A stretch of 64,000 nucleotides of DNA, taken from contig NZ_CP107546.1 in assembly GCF_025836995.1 (NCBI RefSeq), positions 3,162,001-3,226,000 of the forward strand. Direction: 5' to 3'. A model generated the notes under the pieces. It did not search any database. It was given only the letters and a program-made list of their open reading frames with translations, and was not told the DNA's origin. Position 1 is the first letter of the stretch; the number at the start of each line of letters is the position of its first letter. Of the stretch, positions 7,802-15,334 are shown piece by piece. Origin of the DNA: Microbacterium sp. M28. GTDB lineage: Bacteria > Actinomycetota > Actinomycetes > Actinomycetales > Microbacteriaceae. Made by a program: the position numbers and the translations under genes.

Positions 7802-8700
7802 GCGTCGACACACGTGCCGCTGTCACGGTCGACCCGACGTCGAAGACCCGGCCGACCACCACGAAGTCCACCGCGAGCGACAAGGCCGTCGGCGGTGCAT
7901 CCCACGTCATCCTCGCGCTGTGGTCGCTCGTCGTCATCCTGCCGATGCTGTGGACCTTCATCGGATCGTTCAAGACCACGAAGGAGATCTTCGCCTCGCC
8001 GTTCGGTCTGCCTGCGAGCTGGAACTTCGACAACTACATCAACGCATGGGTGGGCGAGAACTTCGGTGGCATGTTCATCAACACCATCATCGTCGTCGGC
8101 GTCTCGCTCGTCCTGGTGATGGTGCTGGGCGCGATGTGCGCCTACGTGCTGGCACGGTTCTCCGTCCCGGGGAGCAAGGTGATCTACTACCTGATGCTCG
8201 CCGGTCTCACCTTCCCGGTGTTCCTCGCGATCGTGCCGTTGTTCTTCATCCTGCAGGGGATGGGGCTGCTGAACACGCTGCCCGGTCTGATCATCACCTA
8301 CGTCGCGTTCGCGCTGCCTTTCACGGTCTTCTTCCTGTTCTCGTTCTTCAAGTCGCTGCCGTACGAGATCCAGGAAGCCGCGTACGTCGACGGGGCGAGC
8401 GAGTGGCGCACGTTCTTCCAGGTGATGCTGCCCATGGCAAGGCCCGGGATGGCCGCCGTGGCGATCATGAACTTCCTCGGGCTGTGGAACCAGTTCCTGC
8501 TGCCGATCTCGTTGAACACGGACCGGAGCAAGTACGTGCTCTCGCAGGGCATGGCGTCGTACGCCTCATCGGCCGGCTACGCGCTCGACTTCGGTGAGAT
8601 GTTCGCCGCCGTGATCATCACGATCGTGCCGGTCCTGATCGTCTACATCCTGTTCCAGCGCCAGCTGCAGGGCTCGGTGTCGCAGGGCACGTCGAAGTAG
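7798..8700 (+). CDS. ngcG: Sugar ABC transporter permease NgcG
   Basis: A 300-residue MalG-type permease with six predicted membrane helices. The EAA motif EAAYVDGASEWRTFFQVMLP lies in the expected cytoplasmic loop about 100 residues from the C-terminus. It forms the second half of the membrane channel with NgcF and is the last gene of the RpiR-SIS-NgcEFG operon. A strong hairpin follows eight bases after its TAG stop. Confidence 0.88.
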   Translation: MSVDTRAAVTVDPTSKTRPTTTKSTASDKAVGGASHVILALWSLVVILPMLWTFIGSFKTTKEIFASPFGLPASWNFDNYINAWVGENFGGMFINTIIVVGVSLVLVMVLGAMCAYVLARFSVPGSKVIYYLMLAGLTFPVFLAIVPLFFILQGMGLLNTLPGLIITYVAFALPFTVFFLFSFFKSLPYEIQEAAYVDGASEWRTFFQVMLPMARPGMAAVAIMNFLGLWNQFLLPISLNTDRSKYVLSQGMASYASSAGYALDFGEMFAAVIITIVPVLIVYILFQRQLQGSVSQGTSK

Positions 8701-8707
8701 TCCCGCG

Positions 8708-8749
8708 GAGAGGGGGCCCGGATGGCCGCGGCGATCCGGGCCCCCTCTC
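8708..8749. terminator. Bidirectional hairpin terminator between ngcG and the DHFR-like gene
   Basis: A perfect 16-bp stem: arm 8708-8723 (GAGAGGGGGCCCGGAT) pairs with 8734-8749 across a 10-nt loop. It sits between convergent genes and overlaps the last bases of the minus-strand DHFR-like gene. There is no long T tract, as is usual for high-GC actinobacterial terminators. Confidence 0.85.
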
Positions 8750-9317
8750 ATGTGGTCGGCTCGAGGCGATACGTCATCCCGACGTGTCCGCTCGGATGCG
8801 AGACCACGCGGACGAGGTCGACGCGACGCCGCCCCAGCGCGGCAGGGGAGAACGAGCGTCCCGCACCGATGAGCACCGGCACGACGCGAAGGCGCAGCTC
8901 GTCGACCAGACCCGCTTCGAACAGGGCGTCGGTGAGGCTGAGACTGCCCCACACGACGATCCGGTAGTAGCGCTGCGTGAGGTCGGCGACCGCGCTCGCA
9001 GCATCGCCCGAGAGGATCTCGATCGAGCCGTCGCCCCAGGGCGCCTCGGTCAGCGTATTCGAGAGCACGAACTTCGGCAGCCGGTCGATCGGCTCTGCGA
9101 CGGCTTCGACCTCGGGGTCGGCCGTCGGCCAGTACGCGGCGAACATCCGATACGTGTTCGCACCGAGCAGGATCGCGTCGACGCCCCGGAGGAACTCGAG
9201 CTGGTCGGCGTCGTTCGCGTTGCCGACGTCGGCGGCATCCATGAAGCCGATGCCGCCATCCGGCTCGGCTGCGTAGCCGTCGATGCTCACGATCTGCTCG
9301 ACGGTGAGGATGCCCAT
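8748..9317 (-). CDS. Dihydrofolate reductase-like (RibD C-terminal domain) protein
   Basis: A 189-residue cytoplasmic protein of the RibD_C/DHFR-fold group. The N-terminus ILTVEQIVSIDGY and the sequence ILLGANTYRMF match the substrate and NADPH-binding region. VVWGSLSLTDALFEAGLVDE near residue 125 corresponds to the cofactor-binding GS loop. Members reduce a pterin- or pyrimidine-like substrate with NADPH, but most are uncharacterised and true folate metabolism is unlikely. It is the last gene of an ArsR-SRPBCC-DHFR operon; its ATG shares one base with the SRPBCC stop (TGATG). Confidence 0.85.
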   Translation of the reverse strand: MGILTVEQIVSIDGYAAEPDGGIGFMDAADVGNANDADQLEFLRGVDAILLGANTYRMFAAYWPTADPEVEAVAEPIDRLPKFVLSNTLTEAPWGDGSIEILSGDAASAVADLTQRYYRIVVWGSLSLTDALFEAGLVDELRLRVVPVLIGAGRSFSPAALGRRRVDLVRVVSHPSGHVGMTYRLEPTT

Positions 9318-9808
9318 CAGAGCGCCCCCGGCTCGAAGTGCTCCTGCGCCTCGATGCGCTCATCGAGAATGTCGAAAGCCGAGTCCCAGCCGTCGTAGAC
9401 GTTCTCATCACCCCGTGCGCCGTCGATGCCCTGCAGATGGAACGTCATCCGGGTCTCGTCTGCGGCGTCGCCGTGCTCCACGAGGTCGACGGTGATGACC
9501 GCAGCGGCGTCGTCCGGATCCTCGGGCGAGCCCCACGTGAAGACGAGCCGCTCGGGCGGCGTGATCTCGCGGTACACCCCGGCGGTGGGATACTCCGTTC
9601 CGTCCGGCGCGATCATCGTGTAGCGGTATCGCCCACCCGGTCGAGCGTCGATCTCGATGCTCTCGCGGGGAGTGACGACGCCCCGCGGATGCCACCAGAA
9701 GACGACCTCGTCGGGATCGATCCAGGCGCGCCACACGAGTTCGCGGGGCGCGGCGAAGACGCGGGTGATGGTGAACTGCTTCCGGCTCGGCGCCGTCTGC
9801 TCAGGCAT
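9317..9808 (-). CDS. SRPBCC (AHSA1-like) domain protein
   Basis: A 163-residue helix-grip protein of the Activator of Hsp90 ATPase homologue 1-like group. FTITRVFAAPRELVWRAWID opens the fold and GRYRYTMIAPDG plus ERLVFTWGSPEDP follow in the usual order, with a C-terminal helix GWDSAFDILDERI. Such proteins bind small hydrophobic ligands. The eight-base overlap with the ArsR gene is the common ArsR-SRPBCC pairing, where the SRPBCC protein probably relates to the signal sensed by the repressor. Ligand unknown. Confidence 0.88.
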   Translation of the reverse strand: MPEQTAPSRKQFTITRVFAAPRELVWRAWIDPDEVVFWWHPRGVVTPRESIEIDARPGGRYRYTMIAPDGTEYPTAGVYREITPPERLVFTWGSPEDPDDAAAVITVDLVEHGDAADETRMTFHLQGIDGARGDENVYDGWDSAFDILDERIEAQEHFEPGAL

Positions 9809-10142
9809 CGGTCTGTCCTTTCAGCTGCCGGAGTCGCTCGTCGAGCATGTCGAAGCGCCCGTTCCACTCGTTGCGGTTCCGCTCGACCCAGGCCGCTGCC
9901 TCGTCGAGGGGTTCCGTGCGGAGCGTGCACCGGCGCCACTGGCCGTCGACCGTGCGTTCGATGAGGCCGGCGCGTTCGAGCACCTTCAGGTGCTGCGAGA
10001 TCGCGGGTCGGCTCATCGCGAACGGTGCGGCCAGCTCTCCGACGGTCGTCGAGCCGGTGCTGAGGCGCGAGATCATCGCGCGTCTGGTCGGGTCGGCGAG
10101 GGCCTGGAAAACGAGGCTGAGATCGTCGGCCGATGCAACCAA
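9801..10142 (-). CDS. ArsR-family transcriptional repressor
   Basis: A 113-residue winged-helix regulator. ALADPTRRAMISRLSTGST and AMSRPAISQHLKVLERAGLI form the ArsR DNA-binding domain, and the following basic wing is intact. No cysteine pair is present, so it is not a thiol metal sensor, and its partner genes suggest an organic signal. The apparent start is TTG at 10142, supported by AAGGAA nine bases upstream. That ribosome-binding site lies inside the palindrome next to the gene, so autorepression could act on both transcription and translation. Confidence 0.88.
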   Translation of the reverse strand: MVASADDLSLVFQALADPTRRAMISRLSTGSTTVGELAAPFAMSRPAISQHLKVLERAGLIERTVDGQWRRCTLRTEPLDEAAAWVERNRNEWNGRFDMLDERLRQLKGQTDA

Positions 10143-10143
10143 G

Positions 10144-10173
10144 TAAGCGATTCCTTAATTAGCGAATTGCTTA
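10144..10173. promoter_or_regulatory. Likely ArsR operator, 10-bp inverted repeat
   Basis: Arms TAAGCGATTC (10144-10153) and GAATTGCTTA (10164-10173) match at 9 of 10 positions around an AT-rich 10-bp centre. It touches the TTG start of the ArsR gene, and its centre contains the minus-strand ribosome-binding site. Size and AT content fit an ArsR-family binding site, so self-repression is the likely role. Confidence 0.65.
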
Positions 10174-10252
10174 ACTATGCGCGCACGAAGGGAGAACGTC
10201 AACCCCTGGCGTCGGGAATGCCGGTCGTCGCTCGATCGCGAGAGCCGGCTCG

Positions 10253-10549
10253 TCAGCGTCCCTCGGCCGCCTCGGTGTGGTGGCGGATGACCTCGGCGAC
10301 GACGAAGTTGAACCACTTCTCGGCGAACTCGGGGTCGAGGTGGGCCTCTTCGGCGAGCGCGCGCAGTCGGGACACCTGCTGCTCCTCGCGAGAGGGGTCG
10401 GATGCCGGCATGGCGTGCTGCGCCTTGAGCAGACCGACCTGCTGGGTGGCACGGAATCGCTCCGCGAGCATGAAGATGAGTGCGGCGTCGATGTTGTCGA
10501 TGCTGGCCCGCAGGCGCAGCAGTTCGTTCCGGGCGGCGTCGTCGGTCAT
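10253..10549 (-). CDS. Chorismate mutase (AroQ type)
   Basis: A 98-residue all-helical protein. LRLRASIDNIDAALIFMLAE (10-29) is the typical AroQ helix 1, with the substrate-binding arginine, and VGLLKAQHAMPASDPSREEQ contains the conserved Lys and the Asp-x-x-Arg-Glu turn. It converts chorismate to prephenate for phenylalanine and tyrosine synthesis, in the cytoplasm and probably as a dimer. It stands alone, divergent from the AI-2E family gene and 110 bp after the ArsR start. Monofunctional AroQ proteins of this size are common in actinobacteria. Confidence 0.88.
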   Translation of the reverse strand: MTDDAARNELLRLRASIDNIDAALIFMLAERFRATQQVGLLKAQHAMPASDPSREEQQVSRLRALAEEAHLDPEFAEKWFNFVVAEVIRHHTEAAEGR

Positions 10550-10572
10550 ATCCCCACGATATCGCCCTCCCC

Positions 10573-10578
10573 TAGAGT
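10573..10578 (+). promoter_or_regulatory. -10 box of a leaderless promoter for the AI-2E family gene
   Basis: TAGAGT ends six bases before the ATG at 10585, so transcription should begin at or next to the start codon. No ribosome-binding site is present. No good -35 is visible. Confidence 0.45.
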
Positions 10579-10584
10579 GAACGC

Positions 10585-11787
10585 ATGACGACCGACAACC
10601 CCGCGGGCGCGACCGAGGACGACAGTCCCATCGCCGAGAAGCCGCACACGCGCCGCCGCGCCGAACGACCCGCGCCGGAGCCGGAGCCTGAACTCACGAG
10701 GAGGCCGTACGTCGAGCCGACGCCGTCGTCGCGCTCGTTCTGGACGCGCATCGACCGGCCGTTCGCCTTCGGCTTCCTGGTGACGCTCGGCGGTCTCGCC
10801 GCGATCGCGCTCGGACTGGCCATCACGAACCTGTCGACGGTCCTGATCTACATCGCACTGGCGCTGTTCGCCGCGCTCGGCCTCGATCCGGCGGTTCGCT
10901 TCCTCGAGCGGCATCGGATGCCGCGGGCCTGGGCGCTCGTCACCGTGCTGGTGTCGCTGCTCGTGCTGCTCGGCCTCGTCATCTGGGCCGTCGTCCCGGT
11001 GGTCGTGCAGCAGATCGCGAGCTTCATCAAAGACGTCCCCGGCATGATCGCGGACTTCGAGGCGAGCGATCTGTACGCCACTCTCGAGGCGCAGTTCGGC
11101 GACAACTTCGAAGACCTCGTCGGCCAGGTCCAGGGCTTCCTCACCGACCCCGGCAACATCGCCGCGATCGGCGGCGGCGCGCTCCAGGTCGGCGCCTCGA
11201 TCGCCAGCGGCATCTCCGGCGCGATCATCGTGCTGGTGCTGATCATCTACTTCGTGGCGACGCTCTCCGGCATCAAGCAGGCCATGCTGCGTCTGATCCC
11301 CGCGCGCGACCGCGCGAACGCCGCGATCATCACCGAGCAGATCACCGATTCGGTCGGCGGCTACGTGATGGGCATGGTGACGCTGGCATTCATCAACTCG
11401 CTCGTCGTACTGCTGCTCTACTCGGTGCTCGGCCTGCCGTTCCCGCTGTTGCTGGCGGTGACCGCATTCATGATCACGCTGATCCCCCTCGTCGGATCCG
11501 TGCTGTTCTGGATGATCGGTTCGGTGATCGCGCTGTTCAGCGACCCGCTGCTCGCGCTGATCTTCGCCGCGATCTACCTCGTGTACATGCAGTTCGAGGC
11601 GTACTTCCTCACGCCGCGCGTGATGAGCAGGGCCGTCTCGGTGCCCGGTTCGCTCGTCGTCATCGGCGCCATGGTCGGCGGCACGCTGCTGGGCCTGCTG
11701 GGTGCGCTGGTCGCCGTCCCGGTCACGGCATCCATCCTCATCATCATCAAGAAGGTCTGGGTGCCGCGCCAGGACTCCCGCATCTAG
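10585..11787 (+). CDS. AI-2E family (TqsA/PerM-like) membrane transporter
   Basis: A 400-residue membrane protein. About 70 polar residues (PEPEPEP region) precede an initial pair of helices; an extracytoplasmic/amphipathic stretch around residues 145-200 follows; then comes a C-terminal bundle including PLLLAVTAFMITLIPLVGS and GTLLGLLGALVAVPVTA, the signature end of this family. Members range from autoinducer-2 exporters to Na+/H+ antiporters, so the family name does not prove quorum-sensing function. It appears to be a single-gene unit with a leaderless start and a GC-rich hairpin downstream. Confidence 0.87.
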   Translation: MTTDNPAGATEDDSPIAEKPHTRRRAERPAPEPEPELTRRPYVEPTPSSRSFWTRIDRPFAFGFLVTLGGLAAIALGLAITNLSTVLIYIALALFAALGLDPAVRFLERHRMPRAWALVTVLVSLLVLLGLVIWAVVPVVVQQIASFIKDVPGMIADFEASDLYATLEAQFGDNFEDLVGQVQGFLTDPGNIAAIGGGALQVGASIASGISGAIIVLVLIIYFVATLSGIKQAMLRLIPARDRANAAIITEQITDSVGGYVMGMVTLAFINSLVVLLLYSVLGLPFPLLLAVTAFMITLIPLVGSVLFWMIGSVIALFSDPLLALIFAAIYLVYMQFEAYFLTPRVMSRAVSVPGSLVVIGAMVGGTLLGLLGALVAVPVTASILIIIKKVWVPRQDSRI

Positions 11788-11815
11788 CCCGGTCCTCTCC
11801 GGGGCCGGGATGCCG

Positions 11816-11847
11816 CCGGCCGGCGGTTCTCGGGAGCCGCCGGCCGG
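11816..11847 (+). terminator. Hairpin after the AI-2E family gene
   Basis: Perfect 11-bp stem: CCGGCCGGCGG (11816-11826) with CCGCCGGCCGG (11837-11847) around a 10-nt loop, 28 bp after the TAG stop. There is no T tract. Confidence 0.65.
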
Positions 11848-11898
11848 TGCAGCGATCCGAAGCGGATGTCCGGACCGGGACGCCCGCCCCGCCCGCAT

Positions 11899-12011
11899 GT
11901 CCGGGTTCGTGCGGGTAAGAGCGCGCTGCTCCCACTACTTCCCGGACACACCCGGAGCGGACGTCCGGCTTCGCGCGGGTCCGAGCCGGCTCCACCCGCA
12001 ACAACCCGGAC
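11899..12011. repeat. Two copies of a palindromic unit built on GTCCGG...CCGGAC
   Basis: Unit A runs from GTCCGGG (11899-11905) to CCCGGAC (11941-11947). Unit B, 64 bp on, runs from GTCCGG (11963-11968) to CCGGAC (12006-12011) and has a second inner stem GCGGGT (11975-11980) with ACCCGC (11994-11999). The units share the pattern TTCG-GCGGGT-spacer-CCAC/CACCC-CCCGGACAC, so they are diverged copies of one element. Function unknown. Confidence 0.55.
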
Positions 12012-12098
12012 ACGCGGACCAGCGCAGCGACACGCGGAACAGCGCGGCCAGCGCAGCGCACGCACGCACGCACGCATGCACCTCGCCCCGAGCGCGAT

Positions 12099-12130
12099 GA
12101 TGCCCGGGAGCCGTGCGGCTCCCGGGCATC
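12099..12130 (-). terminator. Hairpin after the glycine-betaine transporter operon
   Basis: Perfect 14-bp stem GATGCCCGGGAGCC (12099-12112) and its complement (12117-12130) with a GTGC tetraloop, 18 bp beyond the minus-strand stop at 12148. No T tract. Confidence 0.75.
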
Positions 12131-12147
12131 GGCTGTTCCGGGGAGGG

Positions 12148-13065
12148 TCAGCTCAGGCCGGCCTCCTCGAGCCACTGCGCCGCGATGTCGTCGGGCGACA
12201 TCTGGTCCTCGGTGCTCTGCACGCCGAGGGCGACGAGGTCGTCAGCGCCGAGCTCCGCGCTGACGGCGTTGATGACGTCGGCGATCTCGTCTGCGACATC
12301 CGACGATGCGATCGGGACGACGTTCGACGCCAGGATCAGGTTCTCCGGATCCTCCAGCGCGACGATCTCCTCGGTCTGGAACGCGGGAGCCGCCGTGTAG
12401 ATGTCGGCGACCTGGATCTCGCCCGCCAGCAGCGATTCGAGCGTCGTCTCGCCCGTGGCCGAGAACTGCAGGTCGACGCCGTAGACCTCCTTGGCACCCG
12501 CGGGTCCGTACGGCCGCTGCTCCAGCTCGGGGGCGCCACCGAGCGTCACGGGCGTCGTGACCTTCGCGAGGTCGGCGATCGTGGTGAGGCCGTTCGTCTC
12601 GGCGAACTCCTTCGTGACCGTGTAGGTGTCCTGGTCGCTGGCCTCTGCGTAGTCGAGCGCGGTCAGCTCCTCCGGCAGCGCCTCCTGCAGCGCGGCGTAG
12701 ACGTCGTCCGGGCTCGTCGCGGTCGCCTCCGCGTCGTAGAACTCGAGCAGGTTGCCCGTGTACTCCGGGAAGAGGTCCACGGCGCCGGACTCGAGCTCGG
12801 GGATGTACGCGTCGCGCTGACCGATGTTGAACTTCCGCTCGACCGTGAACCCCTCGGCTTCGAGCGCCTGGGCATAGATCTCGGCGACGATCTCGTTCGA
12901 GTAGTAGGCCTGCGAGCCGACGACGATCGTGTCGCCGCCTCCGCCTGCGCCCTCCTCGGTCGGTTCTTCGAGCGGGTTGCTGTTCGAGCATCCGGCCAGG
13001 ACGAGCGACGCGGCGATCGCCGTCGCGCCGACGAGCGCGATGCGGGACTTTCGTGCGGTGAACAT
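12148..13065 (-). CDS. Glycine betaine/quaternary amine ABC transporter substrate-binding lipoprotein (OpuCC/ProX type)
   Basis: A 305-residue lipoprotein with a lipobox LAGC (Cys26) and an OpuAC/ProX-type binding domain: IVVGSQAYYSNEIVAEIYAQ near the mature N-terminus, and VDLFPEYTGNLLEFY, the conserved ligand region of this group. It would capture an osmoprotectant such as glycine betaine, choline or carnitine outside the membrane. The open frame extends further upstream, but ATG 13065 has AGAGGAA at good spacing and gives a proper signal peptide. It is the last gene of a four-gene operon with two permeases and an ATPase. Exact ligand not determined. Confidence 0.88.
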   Translation of the reverse strand: MFTARKSRIALVGATAIAASLVLAGCSNSNPLEEPTEEGAGGGGDTIVVGSQAYYSNEIVAEIYAQALEAEGFTVERKFNIGQRDAYIPELESGAVDLFPEYTGNLLEFYDAEATATSPDDVYAALQEALPEELTALDYAEASDQDTYTVTKEFAETNGLTTIADLAKVTTPVTLGGAPELEQRPYGPAGAKEVYGVDLQFSATGETTLESLLAGEIQVADIYTAAPAFQTEEIVALEDPENLILASNVVPIASSDVADEIADVINAVSAELGADDLVALGVQSTEDQMSPDDIAAQWLEEAGLS

Positions 13066-13091
13066 GGTGTTCCTCTCTTGGTGGTCTGGAT

Positions 13092-13814
13092 TCAGGCTGG
13101 TGCGGATGCCGTGGCGCGCGCCCGACGTCCGGTTCGGCTGGTCTGCTGGACGCGGATGCCGGTGGGCACCGCCGCATGCTGTGCGAGCGCCATCAGCAGA
13201 TCGGCGATGAGGGCGAGGAGGGCGACGAGGATCGCACCCCCGAGCACCTGGTCGAACCGCTGCAGCGGGATGCCCTGGATGATCGGCCACCCGAGCCCGC
13301 CGAGGTTGACGTATGCGGCGATCGTGACGGTGGCGATGACCTGCAGCAGCGCGGCGCGCACGCCGGCGATGAGCAGCGGAAGGCCGAGCGGAACCTCCAC
13401 CTTCCAGAACACCTGCCACGCGGTCATTCCCATGGCGCGTGCGGCGTCGATCGTCCGTCGATCGATCGCCTCGAGTCCGGTGTAGGCGCCGGCGAGCAGC
13501 GAGGGGATCGCGAGCACGACGAACGTGATGACCGCAGCCTCCGGCACGCGCAGGACCCCGAGCAGCAGGACGAGCAGGATCATCAGCCCGAACGATGGGA
13601 TCGCGCGCGCCGCACCCGAGATCGCGACGGCGATCTCGCGGCCGCGGCCGGTGTGGCCGATGAGCCAGCCGGCCGGCACCGCGATCGCGGCGGCGATGAG
13701 CACCGAGACGATCGTGTAGTACAGGTGCTGGCCGAGCAGGATCGGCAGCGCGTACGGGCCCTCCAGCCGCTCAGGGGAGAACAGCCAGGCCAGCGCCTCT
13801 GCGAACAGGTTCAT
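13092..13814 (-). CDS. Glycine betaine-type ABC transporter permease (second)
   Basis: A 240-residue permease of the OpuCB/ProW class with about five or six membrane helices. ARAIPSFGLMILLVLLLGV and DAARAMGMTAWQVFWKVEVP, the EAA-type loop, are characteristic. A basic tail rich in Arg/Thr ends the protein. The ATG was placed at 13814, inside a longer open frame, because it overlaps the first permease stop by ATGA. It should pair with the product of 13811-14485 to form the channel. Confidence 0.87.
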   Translation of the reverse strand: MNLFAEALAWLFSPERLEGPYALPILLGQHLYYTIVSVLIAAAIAVPAGWLIGHTGRGREIAVAISGAARAIPSFGLMILLVLLLGVLRVPEAAVITFVVLAIPSLLAGAYTGLEAIDRRTIDAARAMGMTAWQVFWKVEVPLGLPLLIAGVRAALLQVIATVTIAAYVNLGGLGWPIIQGIPLQRFDQVLGGAILVALLALIADLLMALAQHAAVPTGIRVQQTSRTGRRARATASAPA

Positions 13815-14485
13815 GCGGCGGACCTCATCGGCATCGCGACGCGGCGCGTCGTGGTGGCGCGCGTCCACGGCATCATCATCCGCCCGATCAGCACCAGGAG
13901 CAGATCGATGATCAGTGCGATCAGCACCACGGCCAGGATGCCGGCGAGCACCTCGGCGATGATGCGGCGCTGCAGCCCGTTCGTGAAGAGGTAGCCGAGG
14001 TTCTCGACGCCGATCAGGATGCCGACCGTCGCGAGCGAGATCGTGCTGACCGCGGTGACCCGGAGTCCGGCGAGGATGACGGGACCGGCGAGCGGGATGT
14101 CGACCGTCCAGAACCGCCGCATGCCTCCGAAGCCCACAGCCGTGGCCGACTGGCGTACGGCGGGGTCGACCGAGTCGAGGCCGTCCGCCACCGAGCGGAC
14201 GAGGATGGCGACGGCGTAGATCGTCAGCGCGATGATCAGGTTGGGCGGGCTGGTCGCGGAATATCCGAGGGACGCCGGCAGCAGGATCAGCAGCGCCAGC
14301 GACGGGATCGTGTAGAGCAGGCCGGTGAGCACGATGACAGGCCCTCGGACGAGCCGGTACCGCCACGCCACCCACCCCAGGGGCAACGACAGCACGAGGC
14401 CGAGCACGATCGGGATGATGCTCTGGCGCAGGTGCTCGACGCTCAGCGCGAGGATGAGGTCGAGGTTGTCGAGGACCCAGGTCAT
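13811..14485 (-). CDS. Glycine betaine-type ABC transporter permease (first)
   Basis: A 224-residue permease. LYTIPSLALLILLPASLGY and RQSATAVGFGGMRRFWTVDIPLA carry the OpuCB/OpuCD features, the latter being the ATPase-contacting EAA loop. Five to six hydrophobic helices are visible. Start and stop both overlap neighbouring genes by ATGA, so this is a tightly coupled ATPase-permease-permease-binding protein operon. Confidence 0.87.
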   Translation of the reverse strand: MTWVLDNLDLILALSVEHLRQSIIPIVLGLVLSLPLGWVAWRYRLVRGPVIVLTGLLYTIPSLALLILLPASLGYSATSPPNLIIALTIYAVAILVRSVADGLDSVDPAVRQSATAVGFGGMRRFWTVDIPLAGPVILAGLRVTAVSTISLATVGILIGVENLGYLFTNGLQRRIIAEVLAGILAVVLIALIIDLLLVLIGRMMMPWTRATTTRRVAMPMRSAA

Positions 14486-15303
14486 AGGCCGTCCTCGATC
14501 AGCGCGCCCTGCGTGCGCCCCTCCGAGTCGACCACGACGGTGCCGTGCGCCGTCTTCTTGAGGCGCAGCGCCCGCCGTCCGCGCTCGGCACCGATGAAGG
14601 CGGCGACGAAGTCGTCCGCCGGGTTCTCGATGATCTCGCTGGGGGTCCCGACCTGGACCATCCGCGCCCCCTTGTCGAGGATGACCACCTGGTCGCCGAG
14701 CAGGAAGGCCTCGTCGATGTCGTGCGTGACGAAGACGACGGTCTTGTCGAGCTCCTGCTGGAGCCGGATCAACTCCTGCTGCAGGTCGGCCCTGACGATC
14801 GGGTCGACCGCCCCGAACGGCTCGTCCATGAGCAGGATGTTGGGATCGGCGGCCAATCCCCTGGCGACGCCGACGCGCTGCTGCTGACCGCCCGAGAGCT
14901 GGCTCGGATAGCGGTCGGCGAGCGCACGGTCCAGCCCGACGGTGTCGAGCAGAGCGAGCGCGCGCTCACGTGCCTGCTTCTTGGCGACGCCGGTCAGCCG
15001 CAGCACTGTGGAGACGTTGTCGATCACGGTGAAGTGCGGCATCAGCCCGGAGTTCTGCATGACGTAGCCGATACGACGGCGCAGAGCCACCGGGTCGCCG
15101 TCGAGAACGCTGTCGCCGTCGATCTCGACATCCCCGGAGGTGGGTTCCACCATACGGTTGATCATGCGCAGCAGCGTCGTCTTGCCGCATCCGGAAGACC
15201 CGACGAAGACCGTGGTCTTGCGGGAGGGCAGTACGAGGCTGAAGTCCTCGACGGCGAGGGTGCCGTCGGGGAAGCGCTTGGACACGGATCGGAACTCGAT
15301 CAT
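14482..15303 (-). CDS. Glycine betaine-type ABC transporter ATP-binding protein (OpuCA-like, no full CBS pair)
   Basis: A 273-residue ATPase with Walker A GSSGCGKTT (35-43), signature LSGGQQQR (136-143), Walker B ILLMDEPF (156-163) and H-loop VTHD (192-195), all intact. It energises import through the two permeases. Many OpuCA/ProV proteins carry a C-terminal CBS pair that senses ionic strength. Here only about 40 residues follow the ATPase core, so that osmosensor is absent or reduced. It is the first gene of the operon. Confidence 0.9.
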   Translation of the reverse strand: MIEFRSVSKRFPDGTLAVEDFSLVLPSRKTTVFVGSSGCGKTTLLRMINRMVEPTSGDVEIDGDSVLDGDPVALRRRIGYVMQNSGLMPHFTVIDNVSTVLRLTGVAKKQARERALALLDTVGLDRALADRYPSQLSGGQQQRVGVARGLAADPNILLMDEPFGAVDPIVRADLQQELIRLQQELDKTVVFVTHDIDEAFLLGDQVVILDKGARMVQVGTPSEIIENPADDFVAAFIGAERGRRALRLKKTAHGTVVVDSEGRTQGALIEDGL

Positions 15304-15334
15304 GCGGTGATGTCTCCGGTCGTTCGGGAAGTGG

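Larger units (their letters stand above)
11788..12147. repeat. Repeat-rich intergenic region between convergent genes
   Basis: This 360-bp stretch has no credible gene. In order it holds a terminator-like hairpin (11816-11847), two related palindromic units (11899-11947 and 11963-12011), two 20-bp direct repeats (12009-12028 and 12029-12048, 17 of 20 identical), a short CGCA microsatellite (about 12057-12077) and a 14-bp-stem hairpin (12099-12130). Both flanking genes end here. It looks like stacked terminators plus palindromic repeat sequence. Confidence 0.7.

Noticed and set aside
10585-11787. Autoinducer-2 quorum-sensing function for the AI-2E family protein
   Set aside because: The family name covers diverse transporters; nothing nearby (luxS, lsr-like genes) supports AI-2 transport.
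12148-13419. 423-residue version of the glycine betaine binding protein
   Set aside because: The extra N-terminus overlaps the permease gene; ATG 13065 yields a clean lipobox.
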